Part shown: positions 55,474 to 64,000 of the stretch, piece by piece
Position numbering within the stretch: position 1 is the first letter of the stretch
How the letters are laid out: every line of letters begins with the position of its first letter
Origin: Anaerotignum propionicum DSM 1682
Lineage (GTDB): Bacteria; Bacillota; Clostridia; Lachnospirales; Anaerotignaceae
NCBI RefSeq assembly: GCF_001561955.1
Contig: NZ_CP014223.1
Coordinates: 930,001 to 994,000, forward strand
Direction of reading: 5' to 3'
DNA length: 64,000 bases
Notes under the pieces: model-generated
What the model was told of the DNA's origin: nothing
Databases searched by the model: none
The model's input: the letters and a program-made list of their open reading frames with translations, nothing else
Program-made: the position numbers and the translations under genes

Positions 55474-56433
55474 GTGAATGAAATTTTAGAAAGTATAAGT
55501 AAATTTAAAGTAGTTCCGGTTGTCGTTTTAGAGGATGCCAAAGATGCCATTCCTTTGGGCAGAGCCTTAAGCAATGGTGGATTGAAATGTGCTGAAATTA
55601 CATTCCGAACTGAGGCGGCAGAAGAATCTATCCGTTTAATGTCGAATCATTTTCCAGATATGTTAATCGGTGCAGGTACTGTTTTGACAACTGAACAGGT
55701 AGATAAGGCAGTAGCCGCGGGAGCTAAATTTATCGTAAGCCCAGGGCTTAATCCTAAGGTGGTTCAGTATTGTATTGATAAAGATATTGTTATCGTTCCC
55801 GGTGTTACCAACCCCTCTGGCATAGAGCAAGCACTAGAGCTTGGACTTGAAGTGGTTAAGTTTTTCCCCGCTGAGGCTAACGGTGGCTTAAATGCCATTA
55901 AGGCAATGGCAGGACCTTTTCCCAAGCTGAAATTTATGCCTACTGGCGGAATTAGTGAAAATAATATTGGAGAATATCTTTCATTTTCTAAGATTGTGGC
56001 TTGTGGTGGAACTTGGATGGTGAAAGAGAGCCTGATTAAAAATGGCGAATATGAAAAAATAGAAGAGCTTACAAGAGAAGCGATTAAAACTGTTTTTGGC
56101 TTTCAATTGAAGCATGTAGGCGTTAATTGTGAAGATGAAGGGGAAGCAAATGCATCCGCTGATAAAATTTCTGACTTATTTGGTTTTCAAAAAAGAGCAG
56201 GCAATTCATCCATTTTTACGGACGACGGCATAGAGTTTATGAAAGCTCCCTATCTCGGTAAAAAAGGGCATATTGCCATTGGAACCAATGATGTCTTGGG
56301 GGCTATGAAATATCTGGAAAGCTTGGGTGTAACCTTTAACAAAGATAGTGAAAAATATAAGAATGATAAGCTGATTGCAGTTTATCTGGAGGAAGAAATC
56401 AGTGGTTTTGCCATTCATTTAGTACAAAACTAA
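55474..56433 (+). CDS. eda: KDPG/KHG aldolase fused to a VOC (glyoxalase-like) domain
   Basis: 319 residues. Residues 1-208 are a class I KDPG aldolase: catalytic Glu in CAEITFRTEAA, GAGTVLT, Schiff-base Lys in VVKFFPAEANGG, and FMPTGGI. It splits KDPG into pyruvate and glyceraldehyde 3-phosphate. Residues from about 210 on (LKHVGVNCEDEGEA, GHIAIGTNDVLGAMKYLESL) form a VOC-type domain, absent from normal Eda of about 210 residues. GTG at 55474 is supported by an AAGGTG upstream. First gene of the eda-kdgK unit. Confidence 0.92.
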   Translation: MNEILESISKFKVVPVVVLEDAKDAIPLGRALSNGGLKCAEITFRTEAAEESIRLMSNHFPDMLIGAGTVLTTEQVDKAVAAGAKFIVSPGLNPKVVQYCIDKDIVIVPGVTNPSGIEQALELGLEVVKFFPAEANGGLNAIKAMAGPFPKLKFMPTGGISENNIGEYLSFSKIVACGGTWMVKESLIKNGEYEKIEELTREAIKTVFGFQLKHVGVNCEDEGEANASADKISDLFGFQKRAGNSSIFTDDGIEFMKAPYLGKKGHIAIGTNDVLGAMKYLESLGVTFNKDSEKYKNDKLIAVYLEEEISGFAIHLVQN

Positions 56434-56520
56434 ATATAGTGTCAAAGATATGTTTTGCAGAATGATTGGAATGAAGAAACAATAGTAGTTTGCTGTTTAA
56501 AGGTATAGGAGGAATTTATT

Positions 56521-57546
56521 ATGGCTAAAAAAATAGTTACTTTTGGTGAAATCATGTTAAGACTGGCACCGGAAGGTTATTTCAGATTTGTTCAAGCGGA
56601 TACATTTGGTGCTACATATGGCGGTGGCGAGGCAAATGTTGCGGTTTCTTTGGCTAATTATGGCTTTGATGCAAGCTTTGTAACAAAATTGCCTAAGCAT
56701 GAAATCGGTCAAGCAGCAATAAACTCTTTAAGAAAATACGGTGTTGACACCTCGAAAATAGCCAGAGGCGGCGATAGAGTGGGTATTTATTTCTTGGAAA
56801 AAGGCGCTTCTCAACGTCCTTCCAAGGTGATTTATGATAGAGCCGGTTCTTCTATCTACACAGCGATGCCATCAGACTTTAATTGGAATGAGATTTTTGA
56901 AGACGTAAATTGGTTCCATTTTACAGGGATTACCCCTGCTCTCAATGATGAGGTAGCTGAGATTTGCCTTGAGGCTTGTAAAGCGGCGAAAGCAAAGAAT
57001 ATTACTATTTCTTGTGACCTAAATTATAGAAATAAGCTCTGGAGTAAGGCGAAGGCCGGAGAGGTTATGACTAAATTATGTGAATATGTAGATGTTTGTA
57101 TCGCAAACGAGGAGGATGCCGCAGATGTATTTGGCATTCATTCCGCAAATACAGATGTTACCACAGGGAAGGTGAATAAAGAAGGCTATAAGGATGTTGC
57201 GAAACAATTAGCGGATAGATTTGGTTTTTCTAAAGTGGCAATAACACTAAGAGAGTCTTTATCTGCGAATGATAATAACTGGTCAGCTATGCTTTATGAT
57301 GGCAAAGAATATCATTTTAGCAAAACTTATAAAATTCATATTGTTGATAGAGTTGGCGGCGGTGATAGCTTTGGAGCCGGACTGATTGGAGCGACTCTTT
57401 TAGGCTATGATTCTAAGGAGAGCATTGAGTTTGCTGTAGCAGCTTCTTGTTTAAAACATGCTGTTGAAGGGGATTTCAATATGGTAAGCCTGGACGAGGT
57501 TACAAAATTAGCCGGCGGCGATGCCTCAGGTAGAGTACAAAGATAA
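56521..57546 (+). CDS. kdgK: 2-keto-3-deoxygluconate kinase
   Basis: 341 residues, PfkB family. Phosphorylates KDG to KDPG, the aldolase substrate. Sugar-binding GGGEANVAVSLANYG near residue 38 and catalytic anion-hole DRVGGGDSFGAGLI near 280. AGGAGG precedes the ATG. 87 bases after eda; a strong terminator follows, so eda-kdgK is a closed unit. Confidence 0.95.
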   Translation: MAKKIVTFGEIMLRLAPEGYFRFVQADTFGATYGGGEANVAVSLANYGFDASFVTKLPKHEIGQAAINSLRKYGVDTSKIARGGDRVGIYFLEKGASQRPSKVIYDRAGSSIYTAMPSDFNWNEIFEDVNWFHFTGITPALNDEVAEICLEACKAAKAKNITISCDLNYRNKLWSKAKAGEVMTKLCEYVDVCIANEEDAADVFGIHSANTDVTTGKVNKEGYKDVAKQLADRFGFSKVAITLRESLSANDNNWSAMLYDGKEYHFSKTYKIHIVDRVGGGDSFGAGLIGATLLGYDSKESIEFAVAASCLKHAVEGDFNMVSLDEVTKLAGGDASGRVQR

Positions 57547-57607
57547 GATTTAAACCAGTTAGGCATTCATTTTTGGCAACAATATTATTTTCATATTTTT
57601 TTCCTTG

Positions 57608-57640
57608 AAAATGGTTAGGTAATTTACCTAACCATTTTTT
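57608..57640 (+). terminator. Terminator of eda-kdgK
   Basis: ATGGTTAGGTAA (57611-57622) and TTACCTAACCAT (57624-57635) pair perfectly; six T follow. Confidence 0.92.
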
Positions 57641-57880
57641 ATGCGTTTTGCACAGTATTTTTAATAAAACTTTAAACAATATGTCAATTGATATACTAGT
57701 ATGTAAGTTGTAGAATGAGTATAAATCACGATGAATTACATAGTGAAAAATGTGTAGTTTTTAAAATGAGGCGTATTGGAGTGGCGTTTTTTTCAGTTTT
57801 TTATTAAAATTTGCAGAAAAACATTTTTAAATTGTAATTCATTTTGACTTACTATTTCGGATTAATATGGAGGTGTGTGA
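57641..57880. other. Upstream region of uxuA
   Basis: No gene. It must contain the uxuA promoter; a palindrome ATACTAGTAT (near 57691) is present, but no clear copy of the IclR site seen at eda. Confidence 0.4.
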
Positions 57881-58957
57881 ATGAAAATGATTTTTCGCTG
57901 GTTTCCTTATGGAGACGACAGCGTGACCTTAGAACAAATTAAACAAATTCCGGGCATGACTGGGGTAGCGGCTTGTATGCCTAAAATCCCAGTGGGGGAG
58001 GTTTGGGGTTTGGAGGCTTGTCAGGCTTTAAGAGATGAAATCAATAAAGCTGGGCTTGAAATGGAGGTGATCGAGAGTGTTAATATCCATGAGGATATTA
58101 AAAAAGGCTTGAAAACCCGTGATAAATACATAGAAAATTATATCGAGACCATTAAGAATTTATCTTTGGTAGGGGTAAAGTGTATCTGTTATAATTTTAT
58201 GCCCGTTATTGATTGGGCTAGAAGTGAGTTATTCCATCCTTTGTCTGACGGAAGTTTTGGCATGGCTTATCGCCATGATGATGTGGTAAAGCTGGATCCA
58301 ACCACAATTGCCGATTCCATGGTGTCAAACAGTGGAGGGTATTCCTTACCTGGTTGGGAGCCTGAAAGAATACCTCAAATGGCTCTGGATATGGAGTTTT
58401 ATCAGTCCATGTCTACCGAGGAATATTGGTCCAATATGAAATATTTTTTAGACGCAATCATTCCATATGCTGAAAAATATGATGTGAAAATGGCAATTCA
58501 TCCGGATGATCCACCATGGCCTTTATTCAATTTACCAAAGGTTATTACAAATGCAGAAAATATTAGAACATTTTTAGCGCTAAATAATAGTAAATATAAC
58601 GGCTTAACCCTTTGTACCGGTAGCCTAGGCAGTAACTTGGATAATGATATACCTGCTATTATGAAAGAATTTGGAGATATGGGTAGAATTCACTTTGCGC
58701 ACATTAGAAACGTAAAACACCTTAGCCCTAAGGATTTTGATGAGTCTGCTCATTTATCCCAATGTGGTGATTTAGATATGTTTGAAATTGTAAAGGCGCT
58801 TCATTCTACCGGCTTTGATGGGTATATACGTCCTGACCATGGGAGAATGATTTGGGGTGAGAAGGCAAGAGCCGGCTATGGCTTATATGACAGAGCTTTA
58901 GGTGCAAACTACCTCTTAGGTCTATGGGAAGCAATAGATAAGATGAGTAAATCTTGA
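57881..58957 (+). CDS. uxuA: Mannonate dehydratase
   Basis: 358 residues. Dehydrates D-mannonate to 2-keto-3-deoxygluconate. TIM-barrel metal enzyme with the family opening MKMIFRWFPYGDDSVTLEQI, CYNFMPVIDW, MAIHPDDPPWP and RPDHGRMIWGE. GGAGGTG before the ATG. Heads a unit uxuA-uxuB-TRAP. Confidence 0.96.
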   Translation: MKMIFRWFPYGDDSVTLEQIKQIPGMTGVAACMPKIPVGEVWGLEACQALRDEINKAGLEMEVIESVNIHEDIKKGLKTRDKYIENYIETIKNLSLVGVKCICYNFMPVIDWARSELFHPLSDGSFGMAYRHDDVVKLDPTTIADSMVSNSGGYSLPGWEPERIPQMALDMEFYQSMSTEEYWSNMKYFLDAIIPYAEKYDVKMAIHPDDPPWPLFNLPKVITNAENIRTFLALNNSKYNGLTLCTGSLGSNLDNDIPAIMKEFGDMGRIHFAHIRNVKHLSPKDFDESAHLSQCGDLDMFEIVKALHSTGFDGYIRPDHGRMIWGEKARAGYGLYDRALGANYLLGLWEAIDKMSKS

Positions 58958-58966
58958 GACTTTCAG

Positions 58967-58988
58967 TTGCGTGGCGTAAGTCACGCAA
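58967..58988. repeat. Small inverted repeat between uxuA and uxuB
   Basis: TTGCGTG (58967-58973) and CACGCAA (58982-58988) form a hairpin with an eight-base loop and no T-run; possibly an mRNA processing or stability stem. Confidence 0.5.
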
Positions 58989-59090
58989 TACAAGATTACA
59001 AAATGCTCTTGTGAAGGAAAAACAAGCAGAGTTTTTCTCAAAGTGCCGAGATAAATGGATTGGGTCTTTGCTTGGACATGGAGGTTAAGA

Positions 59091-60704
59091 ATGAAGCTAA
59101 ATAGAGAAGGTTTAAAAGATATAGAATTTTGGCTTGAAAATGAAATAAAAACACCGACTTATGATATAGAAAATACAATCAAAAATACAAAGGAAACTCC
59201 CAGATGGATTCATTTTGGAGGGGGGAATATTTTTAGAGGCTTTATCGCTAGATTACAAGATGAACTATTGGAAAAAGGCTTGGATGATATAGGTATTATA
59301 GCTGCTGAAACCTTTGATTTTGATATCATAGATAAAATATATAAACCTTATGATAATTTGGTTTTTTCAGTTGGGCTTCGGGCCAATGGTGAGACGAAAA
59401 AGCAGGTTTTGGCCTCAATTTGTGACTCTGTTAAGGCTAGCATAAGGGAAGAAAGTGACTTTGAAAGTCTTAAGAAAGCTTTTCAAGCCCCATCTTTGCA
59501 AATGGCAAGCTTTACAATAACCGAAAAAGGCTATGCGTTAAAAGATAGTAAGGGGAATTACTTTAATACCGTTTTGGAAGATTTAGAAAATGGCCCCACG
59601 AAAGCAAATCACGCTATGTGTATAACCACTGCTTTATTATTGGAACGCTTTAATGCGGGAAAATATCCTGTAGCTATCGTTAGCATGGATAACTGCAGTC
59701 ATAATGGTGAAAAGTTGAAAGCTTCCGTGCTGGATGTGGCTGATAAATGGCTGGAAAAAGGTTTTGTTAATCAGGCATTTATAGATTATATCAGCGACGA
59801 AAGCAAGGTTAGCTTCCCTTGGTCTATGATTGACAAAATTACACCAAGACCAGCTAAGGAAATTGAAGAAAATCTAATAAGCCTTGGTTTAGAGGAAATA
59901 TCCCCGGTGATTACCAATAAGGGAACCTTTATTGCTCCCTTTGTGAATGCTGAAATTCCTGAATACTTAGTAATAGAGGATAATTTCCCCAATGGTCGCC
60001 CAAAATTAGAAGAGGCAGGGGTGTATTTTAGCGATAGGGATACGGTAAATAAAAGTGAAACCATGAAAGTAACCACCTGTCTAAATCCACTGCATACAGC
60101 GCTGGCAGTATACGGCTGTCTATTAGGTTATGATAGTATTGCAAAAGAAATGAATGATAACGAACTGAAGAAGTTGGTTGAAAAAATAGGCTATGATGAG
60201 GGAATAAAAGTAGTAGTGGATCCTAAAATAATAAACCCACGAAATTTTATTGACGAGGTAATCAATGAAAGGCTGCCAAATCCATTTATACCTGATAGTC
60301 CGGCTAGAATTGCTACGGATACTAGCCAAAAGGTAGCCATTCGATTCGGTGAAACGATGAAAGCTTATATAAAAAGTCCAAGTTTGGACGTGAATGCTTT
60401 ACAGTTTATTCCTCTTGCCATAGCTGGCTGGTTTCGTTATTTATTAGGGGTAGATGATGGACTAAAGCCTTTCAAAATCAGTGATGATCCTATGCTTTCT
60501 GATTTACAAGAGGGGTTAAAAGAAATTAAGATAGGGAATAAAGACAGTTATAAAGGTCAATTGAAGCCATTCTTGGCAAACAAGGTCATTTTTGGCCTAG
60601 ACCTAGTAGAGGCAGGGCTGAGTGAAAAAATTGAACTCATGTTTTTAGAGCTGATTGAAGGCAGTGGAGCAGTTAGAAAAACATTAGTAAAATACTTAGA
60701 TTGA
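59091..60704 (+). CDS. uxuB: Fructuronate reductase / mannonate oxidoreductase
   Basis: 537 residues of the long-chain mannitol dehydrogenase family. Interconverts D-fructuronate and D-mannonate with NAD(H). N-terminal WIHFGGGNIFRGFIA nucleotide site, SMDNCSHNGEKL, the catalytic Lys region FPWSMIDKITPRP, and LNPLHTALAVYGCLLGY. ATG at 59091 after GGAGGTTAAGA. The first isomerase (uxaC) is not in the window. Confidence 0.95.
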   Translation: MKLNREGLKDIEFWLENEIKTPTYDIENTIKNTKETPRWIHFGGGNIFRGFIARLQDELLEKGLDDIGIIAAETFDFDIIDKIYKPYDNLVFSVGLRANGETKKQVLASICDSVKASIREESDFESLKKAFQAPSLQMASFTITEKGYALKDSKGNYFNTVLEDLENGPTKANHAMCITTALLLERFNAGKYPVAIVSMDNCSHNGEKLKASVLDVADKWLEKGFVNQAFIDYISDESKVSFPWSMIDKITPRPAKEIEENLISLGLEEISPVITNKGTFIAPFVNAEIPEYLVIEDNFPNGRPKLEEAGVYFSDRDTVNKSETMKVTTCLNPLHTALAVYGCLLGYDSIAKEMNDNELKKLVEKIGYDEGIKVVVDPKIINPRNFIDEVINERLPNPFIPDSPARIATDTSQKVAIRFGETMKAYIKSPSLDVNALQFIPLAIAGWFRYLLGVDDGLKPFKISDDPMLSDLQEGLKEIKIGNKDSYKGQLKPFLANKVIFGLDLVEAGLSEKIELMFLELIEGSGAVRKTLVKYLD

Positions 60705-60797
60705 TTTTTAAGGAGGAATCCTTAAAGATAAAAGCGTTTCGTTTTGATTTCCAGAAACGGAATGAGTTGGATTGTAAAGAGGAGAGGAGAAAAAAAT

Positions 60798-61826
60798 ATG
60801 AAAAAACATGTAGTAAGCTTATTATTAGTAAGTGCGTTATGTATCGGCAATTTAGCGGGCTGTGGTGCAAAGCCAGCTGCAAGTGGCGACGCTGCTCCTG
60901 CTGAGGTTGTTACCATCAAAGTTGGTGATAACTGGGCTGAAACCCATCCAATGGCTATGGCTATTGATAACGTATTTAAAAAGCAGGTAGAAGAAAAAAG
61001 TGGGGGCTCTATTAAGGTAGATGTTTATCACTCCGGCACCTTGGGAAATGAAACTGAATTATGGGACGGCGTTCGTAATGGGGCGGTTGAGGTTGCAGTT
61101 ATCGGTACTTGTATGAATCAAGAGTTTACTACTATGTTAATTTCAGACTGGCCATTTCTCTATAGAGATATAGAGCACGCAAAAAAGGTTTGGACCGGCG
61201 CAATTGCAGAAGAGTTAAATGGCAAGTTCCATGAGAAATTCCCAGAAACCTATATTTTAGGTTGGGGCCCTAACTCTGCAAGAACCTTTACAAGTAATAA
61301 AAAGTTAGAAAGTGTTGATGATTTTAAGGGACAAAAATTCAGAATGCCTGCTAACCCTATTCATGTTGGTATCGCTGAAAACTTAGGAGCAAGCGCACAG
61401 GTTATTCCTTTAAATGAGTTATTCTCATCTCTTGAAACAGGCGTAGTTGATGGTCAAGATAACGGTATGGTAACAGTTAAGAGTGAAGCTTTATATGAGG
61501 TTCAAAAATACTTATATGAAACCAACCATATTATTGCTACCTTAGAGATTATTACCAACGCAAAATTTATGGATTCTTTAAGCGAAGAGCAACAGCAAAT
61601 CATTAAAGATGCTGCAAAAGCAGCTTCTGAACAGGCTTGGACAGATTATATTGCAAGTGTTGACGCTGACCGTCAATTCTTAATTGACAATGGTGTTACA
61701 GTAACCCCTTGTACAGAAGAGGATAAAGCGCTTATCATTGAAAAAATTCAACCAACCCTTGATAAGCTATATGCTGAAAATGATTGGGCGAAAGAATTAG
61801 TAGAAAAAATTCAAGCGGTTCAGTAA
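60798..61826 (+). CDS. TRAP receptor lipoprotein, likely hexuronate-binding (DctP family)
   Basis: 342 residues. Lipobox NLAGCG (Cys22), then a DctP fold with VYHSGTLGNETELWDGV, FRMPANPIHVGIAENLGA and ETGVVDGQDNGMVTV. AGGAGA precedes the ATG. Located after uxuAB, so glucuronate, galacturonate or their derivatives are the likely ligands (inference). Confidence 0.92.
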   Translation: MKKHVVSLLLVSALCIGNLAGCGAKPAASGDAAPAEVVTIKVGDNWAETHPMAMAIDNVFKKQVEEKSGGSIKVDVYHSGTLGNETELWDGVRNGAVEVAVIGTCMNQEFTTMLISDWPFLYRDIEHAKKVWTGAIAEELNGKFHEKFPETYILGWGPNSARTFTSNKKLESVDDFKGQKFRMPANPIHVGIAENLGASAQVIPLNELFSSLETGVVDGQDNGMVTVKSEALYEVQKYLYETNHIIATLEIITNAKFMDSLSEEQQQIIKDAAKAASEQAWTDYIASVDADRQFLIDNGVTVTPCTEEDKALIIEKIQPTLDKLYAENDWAKELVEKIQAVQ

Positions 61827-61853
61827 GAAATCTCTTGAACAGTTCTTTCTTAC

Positions 61854-61882
61854 AAAGGGCGTATTTCACGTACGCCCTTTTA
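61854..61882 (+). terminator. Hairpin between dctP and dctQ
   Basis: AAAGGGCGTA pairs with TACGCCCTTT, then TTAT. It lies inside the operon, so it probably acts as a partial terminator or 3' stabiliser that keeps receptor levels above channel levels. Confidence 0.75.
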
Positions 61883-61908
61883 TAAACAAAAAGGGAGGGA
61901 GTGATTAA

Positions 61909-62490
61909 ATGAGCTCTGGTATTTCTGATAAAATGTCTGGTATAACGAAGATGATTAATTTTTTATTTCGTACCATTGAAATTCTGATTGCGATTTTTTT
62001 AGCTATTATGATTATACTTACGTTCGCTAATGTTGTTCTAAGATTTGTGTTTCATAAAGGCTTTGCTTACTCAGAAGAAGTTGCTAGAATTAGCTTTATA
62101 TATTTGGTTTATTTAGGCTCTATCGTAGCGATGAAAGAGAATAATCACTTAATGGTAGATTCTTTAATTATGAAAGTGCCTATGGCAGCAAAGCGGGTAA
62201 TTTATTTTCTGATTCAAGGCATAACCATTTGGATTATGGCACTGCTTACCCAAGGAGCTTGGCAGGTTTCTTTGCTAAATAAAAATAATTCATGGGTAGT
62301 AACCCATTACCCAGTTTTCTTTATTCAATTTGCCGGGGTTGTTTTAGGAGTAGCGTTTATTATTATTTGTATCGTAAATTTAATTAAATTAATCATATTG
62401 AAAGAGGATCCCATTGATTTGATAAAGCCTCATGACTCAGGGGAAGATCCTTTTGCGGATTTTGAACAAGACAAGGCGGTGTTAAAATGA
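61909..62490 (+). CDS. TRAP small membrane subunit (DctQ)
   Basis: 193 residues, four membrane helices, with AYSEEVARISFIYLVYLG and a charged C-terminal tail. GGGAGGGAG precedes the ATG. Overlaps dctM by four bases. Confidence 0.92.
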   Translation: MSSGISDKMSGITKMINFLFRTIEILIAIFLAIMIILTFANVVLRFVFHKGFAYSEEVARISFIYLVYLGSIVAMKENNHLMVDSLIMKVPMAAKRVIYFLIQGITIWIMALLTQGAWQVSLLNKNNSWVVTHYPVFFIQFAGVVLGVAFIIICIVNLIKLIILKEDPIDLIKPHDSGEDPFADFEQDKAVLK

Positions 62491-63782
62491 TACTTACCTT
62501 AACTATGTTTTTACTATTTTTAGTAGGCGGTATCGCTCTTGGGCTTCCTATAGCAATAGCACTTATATTTTGTGGGATTTGTACGGCTCTATATTTGGGT
62601 GGCTCTAACGCTAACGTTCAGATTATAGCTACGAAATTGATGAGTGGAACAGATAGTGTAACTATGATGGCTCTGCCTTTTTTCGTTATGGCTGGCGAAT
62701 TAATGAATAGAGGCGGTCTTACGAAAAGAATTATTAATTTTTGTAATATATTTGTAGGTAGAGTTAAGGGTGGTTTAGGCTATGTAACCATTTTAGCTTG
62801 CTTAATGTTTGCTTCTTTAGTAGGATCAGCTGTGGCTTCTACGGCGGCTCTTGGGGCTATCTTGATCCCTATGATGGCCAAAAGTGGTTATGATAGAGCC
62901 AAAGCTGCCGGCTTAGTAGCTTCGGCTAATATAGTAGCCCCTATTATGCCTCCATCAATACCAATGATTGTATATGGTGTTTCGGCCGGTGTATCCATAA
63001 AATCGTTATTTATGGGCGGTATTTTTCCAGCTATTTATTTTACGGTTATCATGTGCGGCGTTTGGTTCTTTGTTTGTAGAAAAGACGGAGTAAAATCTAA
63101 TGAGCCCCGATTATCCTTTAAAGAAACGCTTAAGGTATTTTTAAGCGGCTTATGGGCGTTATTACTACCTGTTATTATTTTAGTAGGTCTTAGAGGCGGT
63201 ATCTTTACGGCTACAGAGGCTGGGGTTGTAGCGGTAGTTTATGCATTATTTGTAGGCATTGTGGTTTATAGAGAATTGACGTTAAAGGATTTATTTACTT
63301 CCTTTATATCGGCTGCTAAAATGTCGGCGGTTGTAATGTTTCTGGCGGCAGCGGCTAACGTGGCGGCTTATCTTATGACGGTTTCTAGAATACCCCAAGC
63401 CATTACTGAGTCACTCTCCGGTTTGACGAGTCATCCTATTTTATTAATGACTATTTTGATGACGATTATTATAGTCATGGGTACTTGTGTAGATGTAGTT
63501 CCTACTATATTAATCATGACGCCGATTATGTTACCCCTTATTACGGCGGCAGGAATAGATAAGGTTTATTTCGGTATCGTATTTACCCTTGCTAACGTTT
63601 TAGGCCTAACCTCACCGCCGGTGGGGCCGGTTCTTAATGTCGCCTGTGCCACAGGGAAGATTAGAATGGAAGAGATAATTAAGCCGGTTATTCCGTATTA
63701 TTTATTCCAAATGGCATTGGTATATTTATTTATACTATTCCCCGGTCTGATTACTGTACCATTAGGCTGGTTAGGGGGTTAA
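62487..63782 (+). CDS. TRAP large membrane subunit (DctM)
   Basis: 431 residues, about 12 membrane helices; LPFFVMAGELMNRGG, IMPPSIPMIVYG, TATEAGVVAVVYALF and TSPPVGPVLNVACA are DctM family blocks. Completes the second TRAP system of the window; clearly distinct in sequence from the one at 26-29 kb. Confidence 0.95.
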   Translation: MILTLTMFLLFLVGGIALGLPIAIALIFCGICTALYLGGSNANVQIIATKLMSGTDSVTMMALPFFVMAGELMNRGGLTKRIINFCNIFVGRVKGGLGYVTILACLMFASLVGSAVASTAALGAILIPMMAKSGYDRAKAAGLVASANIVAPIMPPSIPMIVYGVSAGVSIKSLFMGGIFPAIYFTVIMCGVWFFVCRKDGVKSNEPRLSFKETLKVFLSGLWALLLPVIILVGLRGGIFTATEAGVVAVVYALFVGIVVYRELTLKDLFTSFISAAKMSAVVMFLAAAANVAAYLMTVSRIPQAITESLSGLTSHPILLMTILMTIIIVMGTCVDVVPTILIMTPIMLPLITAAGIDKVYFGIVFTLANVLGLTSPPVGPVLNVACATGKIRMEEIIKPVIPYYLFQMALVYLFILFPGLITVPLGWLGG

Positions 63783-63966
63783 TCCTTCAATGTGGCTGTG
63801 CTTACTAAAATGAATTTCACAATGAGTTACTAAAAATGTATCATTAAAAATTCCCCCGAGATAAAAAAGGGTTAAAGGATGTTTCAATGTAATGTCCTTA
63901 GAGCTTAAGGGGGAGTGGGACAACGACTTAAAATGTTTTTCTCCAAAAGTCTTAGGAGGTTTAAAA

Positions 63967-64000
63967 ATGAAATCAGGAATTATAGAAAAAGTTGGGGTTA
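63967..64000 (+). CDS. Start of a further gene, cut by the window end
   Basis: ATG at 63967 after TAGGAGG (63953-63959) opens MKSGIIEKVGV. Too short to name; position suggests another sugar-acid gene. Confidence 0.6.
   Translation, partial: MKSGIIEKVGV

Noticed and set aside
1-64000. CRISPR arrays, insertion sequences, rRNA genes
   Set aside because: No regularly spaced repeats, transposase genes, terminal inverted repeats with target duplications, or rRNA sequence were seen.

Overview
The window reads as chromosomal DNA of a low-GC, anaerobic, Gram-positive-type bacterium of the class Clostridia. The evidence is two T-box leaders (asnB and leuA), a type III glutamine synthetase, sigma-70 promoters of the TTGACA-17-TATAAT type, strong AGGAGG ribosome sites, intrinsic terminators, frequent GTG/TTG starts, oxygen-sensitive Fe-S enzymes and small clostridial-phage genes. 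The species cannot be fixed from this sequence.

Layout. 0-4.5 kb is nitrogen assimilation: a 3'-cut asnB behind an Asn-type T-box, divergent from glnN with an unusual 5' hairpin leader. 4.8-6.5 kb holds a membrane diguanylate cyclase. 6.8-9.7 kb is a pantothenate operon (panG-type ketopantoate reductase, panB, panC; no panD) that follows a decayed coding stretch. 9.9-13.2 kb holds two unassigned small genes and a Cache-domain chemoreceptor. 13.2-16.0 kb is a remnant of a phage or integrative element: a broken ImmA-type protease, an XRE repressor, a divergent Cro-like gene, palindromic operators and three small phage-type genes. A CPA1 antiporter follows (16.4-18.0 kb).

18.1-29.2 kb is the leucine operon leuACDB (minus strand, Leu T-box), a frameshifted GntR regulator, and divergent from it an ilvD-like dehydratase with a TRAP transporter. 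29.4-34.4 kb has a membrane-anchored protein of unknown function, a cell-wall amidase and a large hybrid sensor kinase. 34.7-40.1 kb is a TetR-led export operon: an HlyD-like lipoprotein, two ABC-2 permeases and a TolC-like protein, with no ATPase gene. 40.2-42.2 kb is lipoate metabolism (lipA, lplA). 42.4-45.5 kb is a sigma-54 enhancer-binding protein next to a cysteine desulfidase-type gene that has a canonical -24/-12 promoter and three identical-format palindromes upstream. 46.0-47.5 kb is a MerR-like/RDD membrane fusion. 47.7-51.9 kb is a divergent type II topoisomerase pair. A tRNA-Ser(CGA) and a decayed stretch (GNAT, response-regulator and CPBP fragments) surround tag.

54.4-64 kb is a hexuronate catabolism locus: an IclR regulator, eda fused to a VOC-like domain, kdgK, uxuA, uxuB and a second TRAP transporter. 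Together these would import a sugar acid and take fructuronate through mannonate and KDG to KDPG and then to pyruvate and glyceraldehyde 3-phosphate. Palindromes at the eda promoter are the likely IclR operators. The most notable candidates for new biology are the sigma-54/TCTCA-N4-TGAGA control region, the ATPase-less TolC-like export operon, the glnN leader hairpin and the MerR/RDD fusion.
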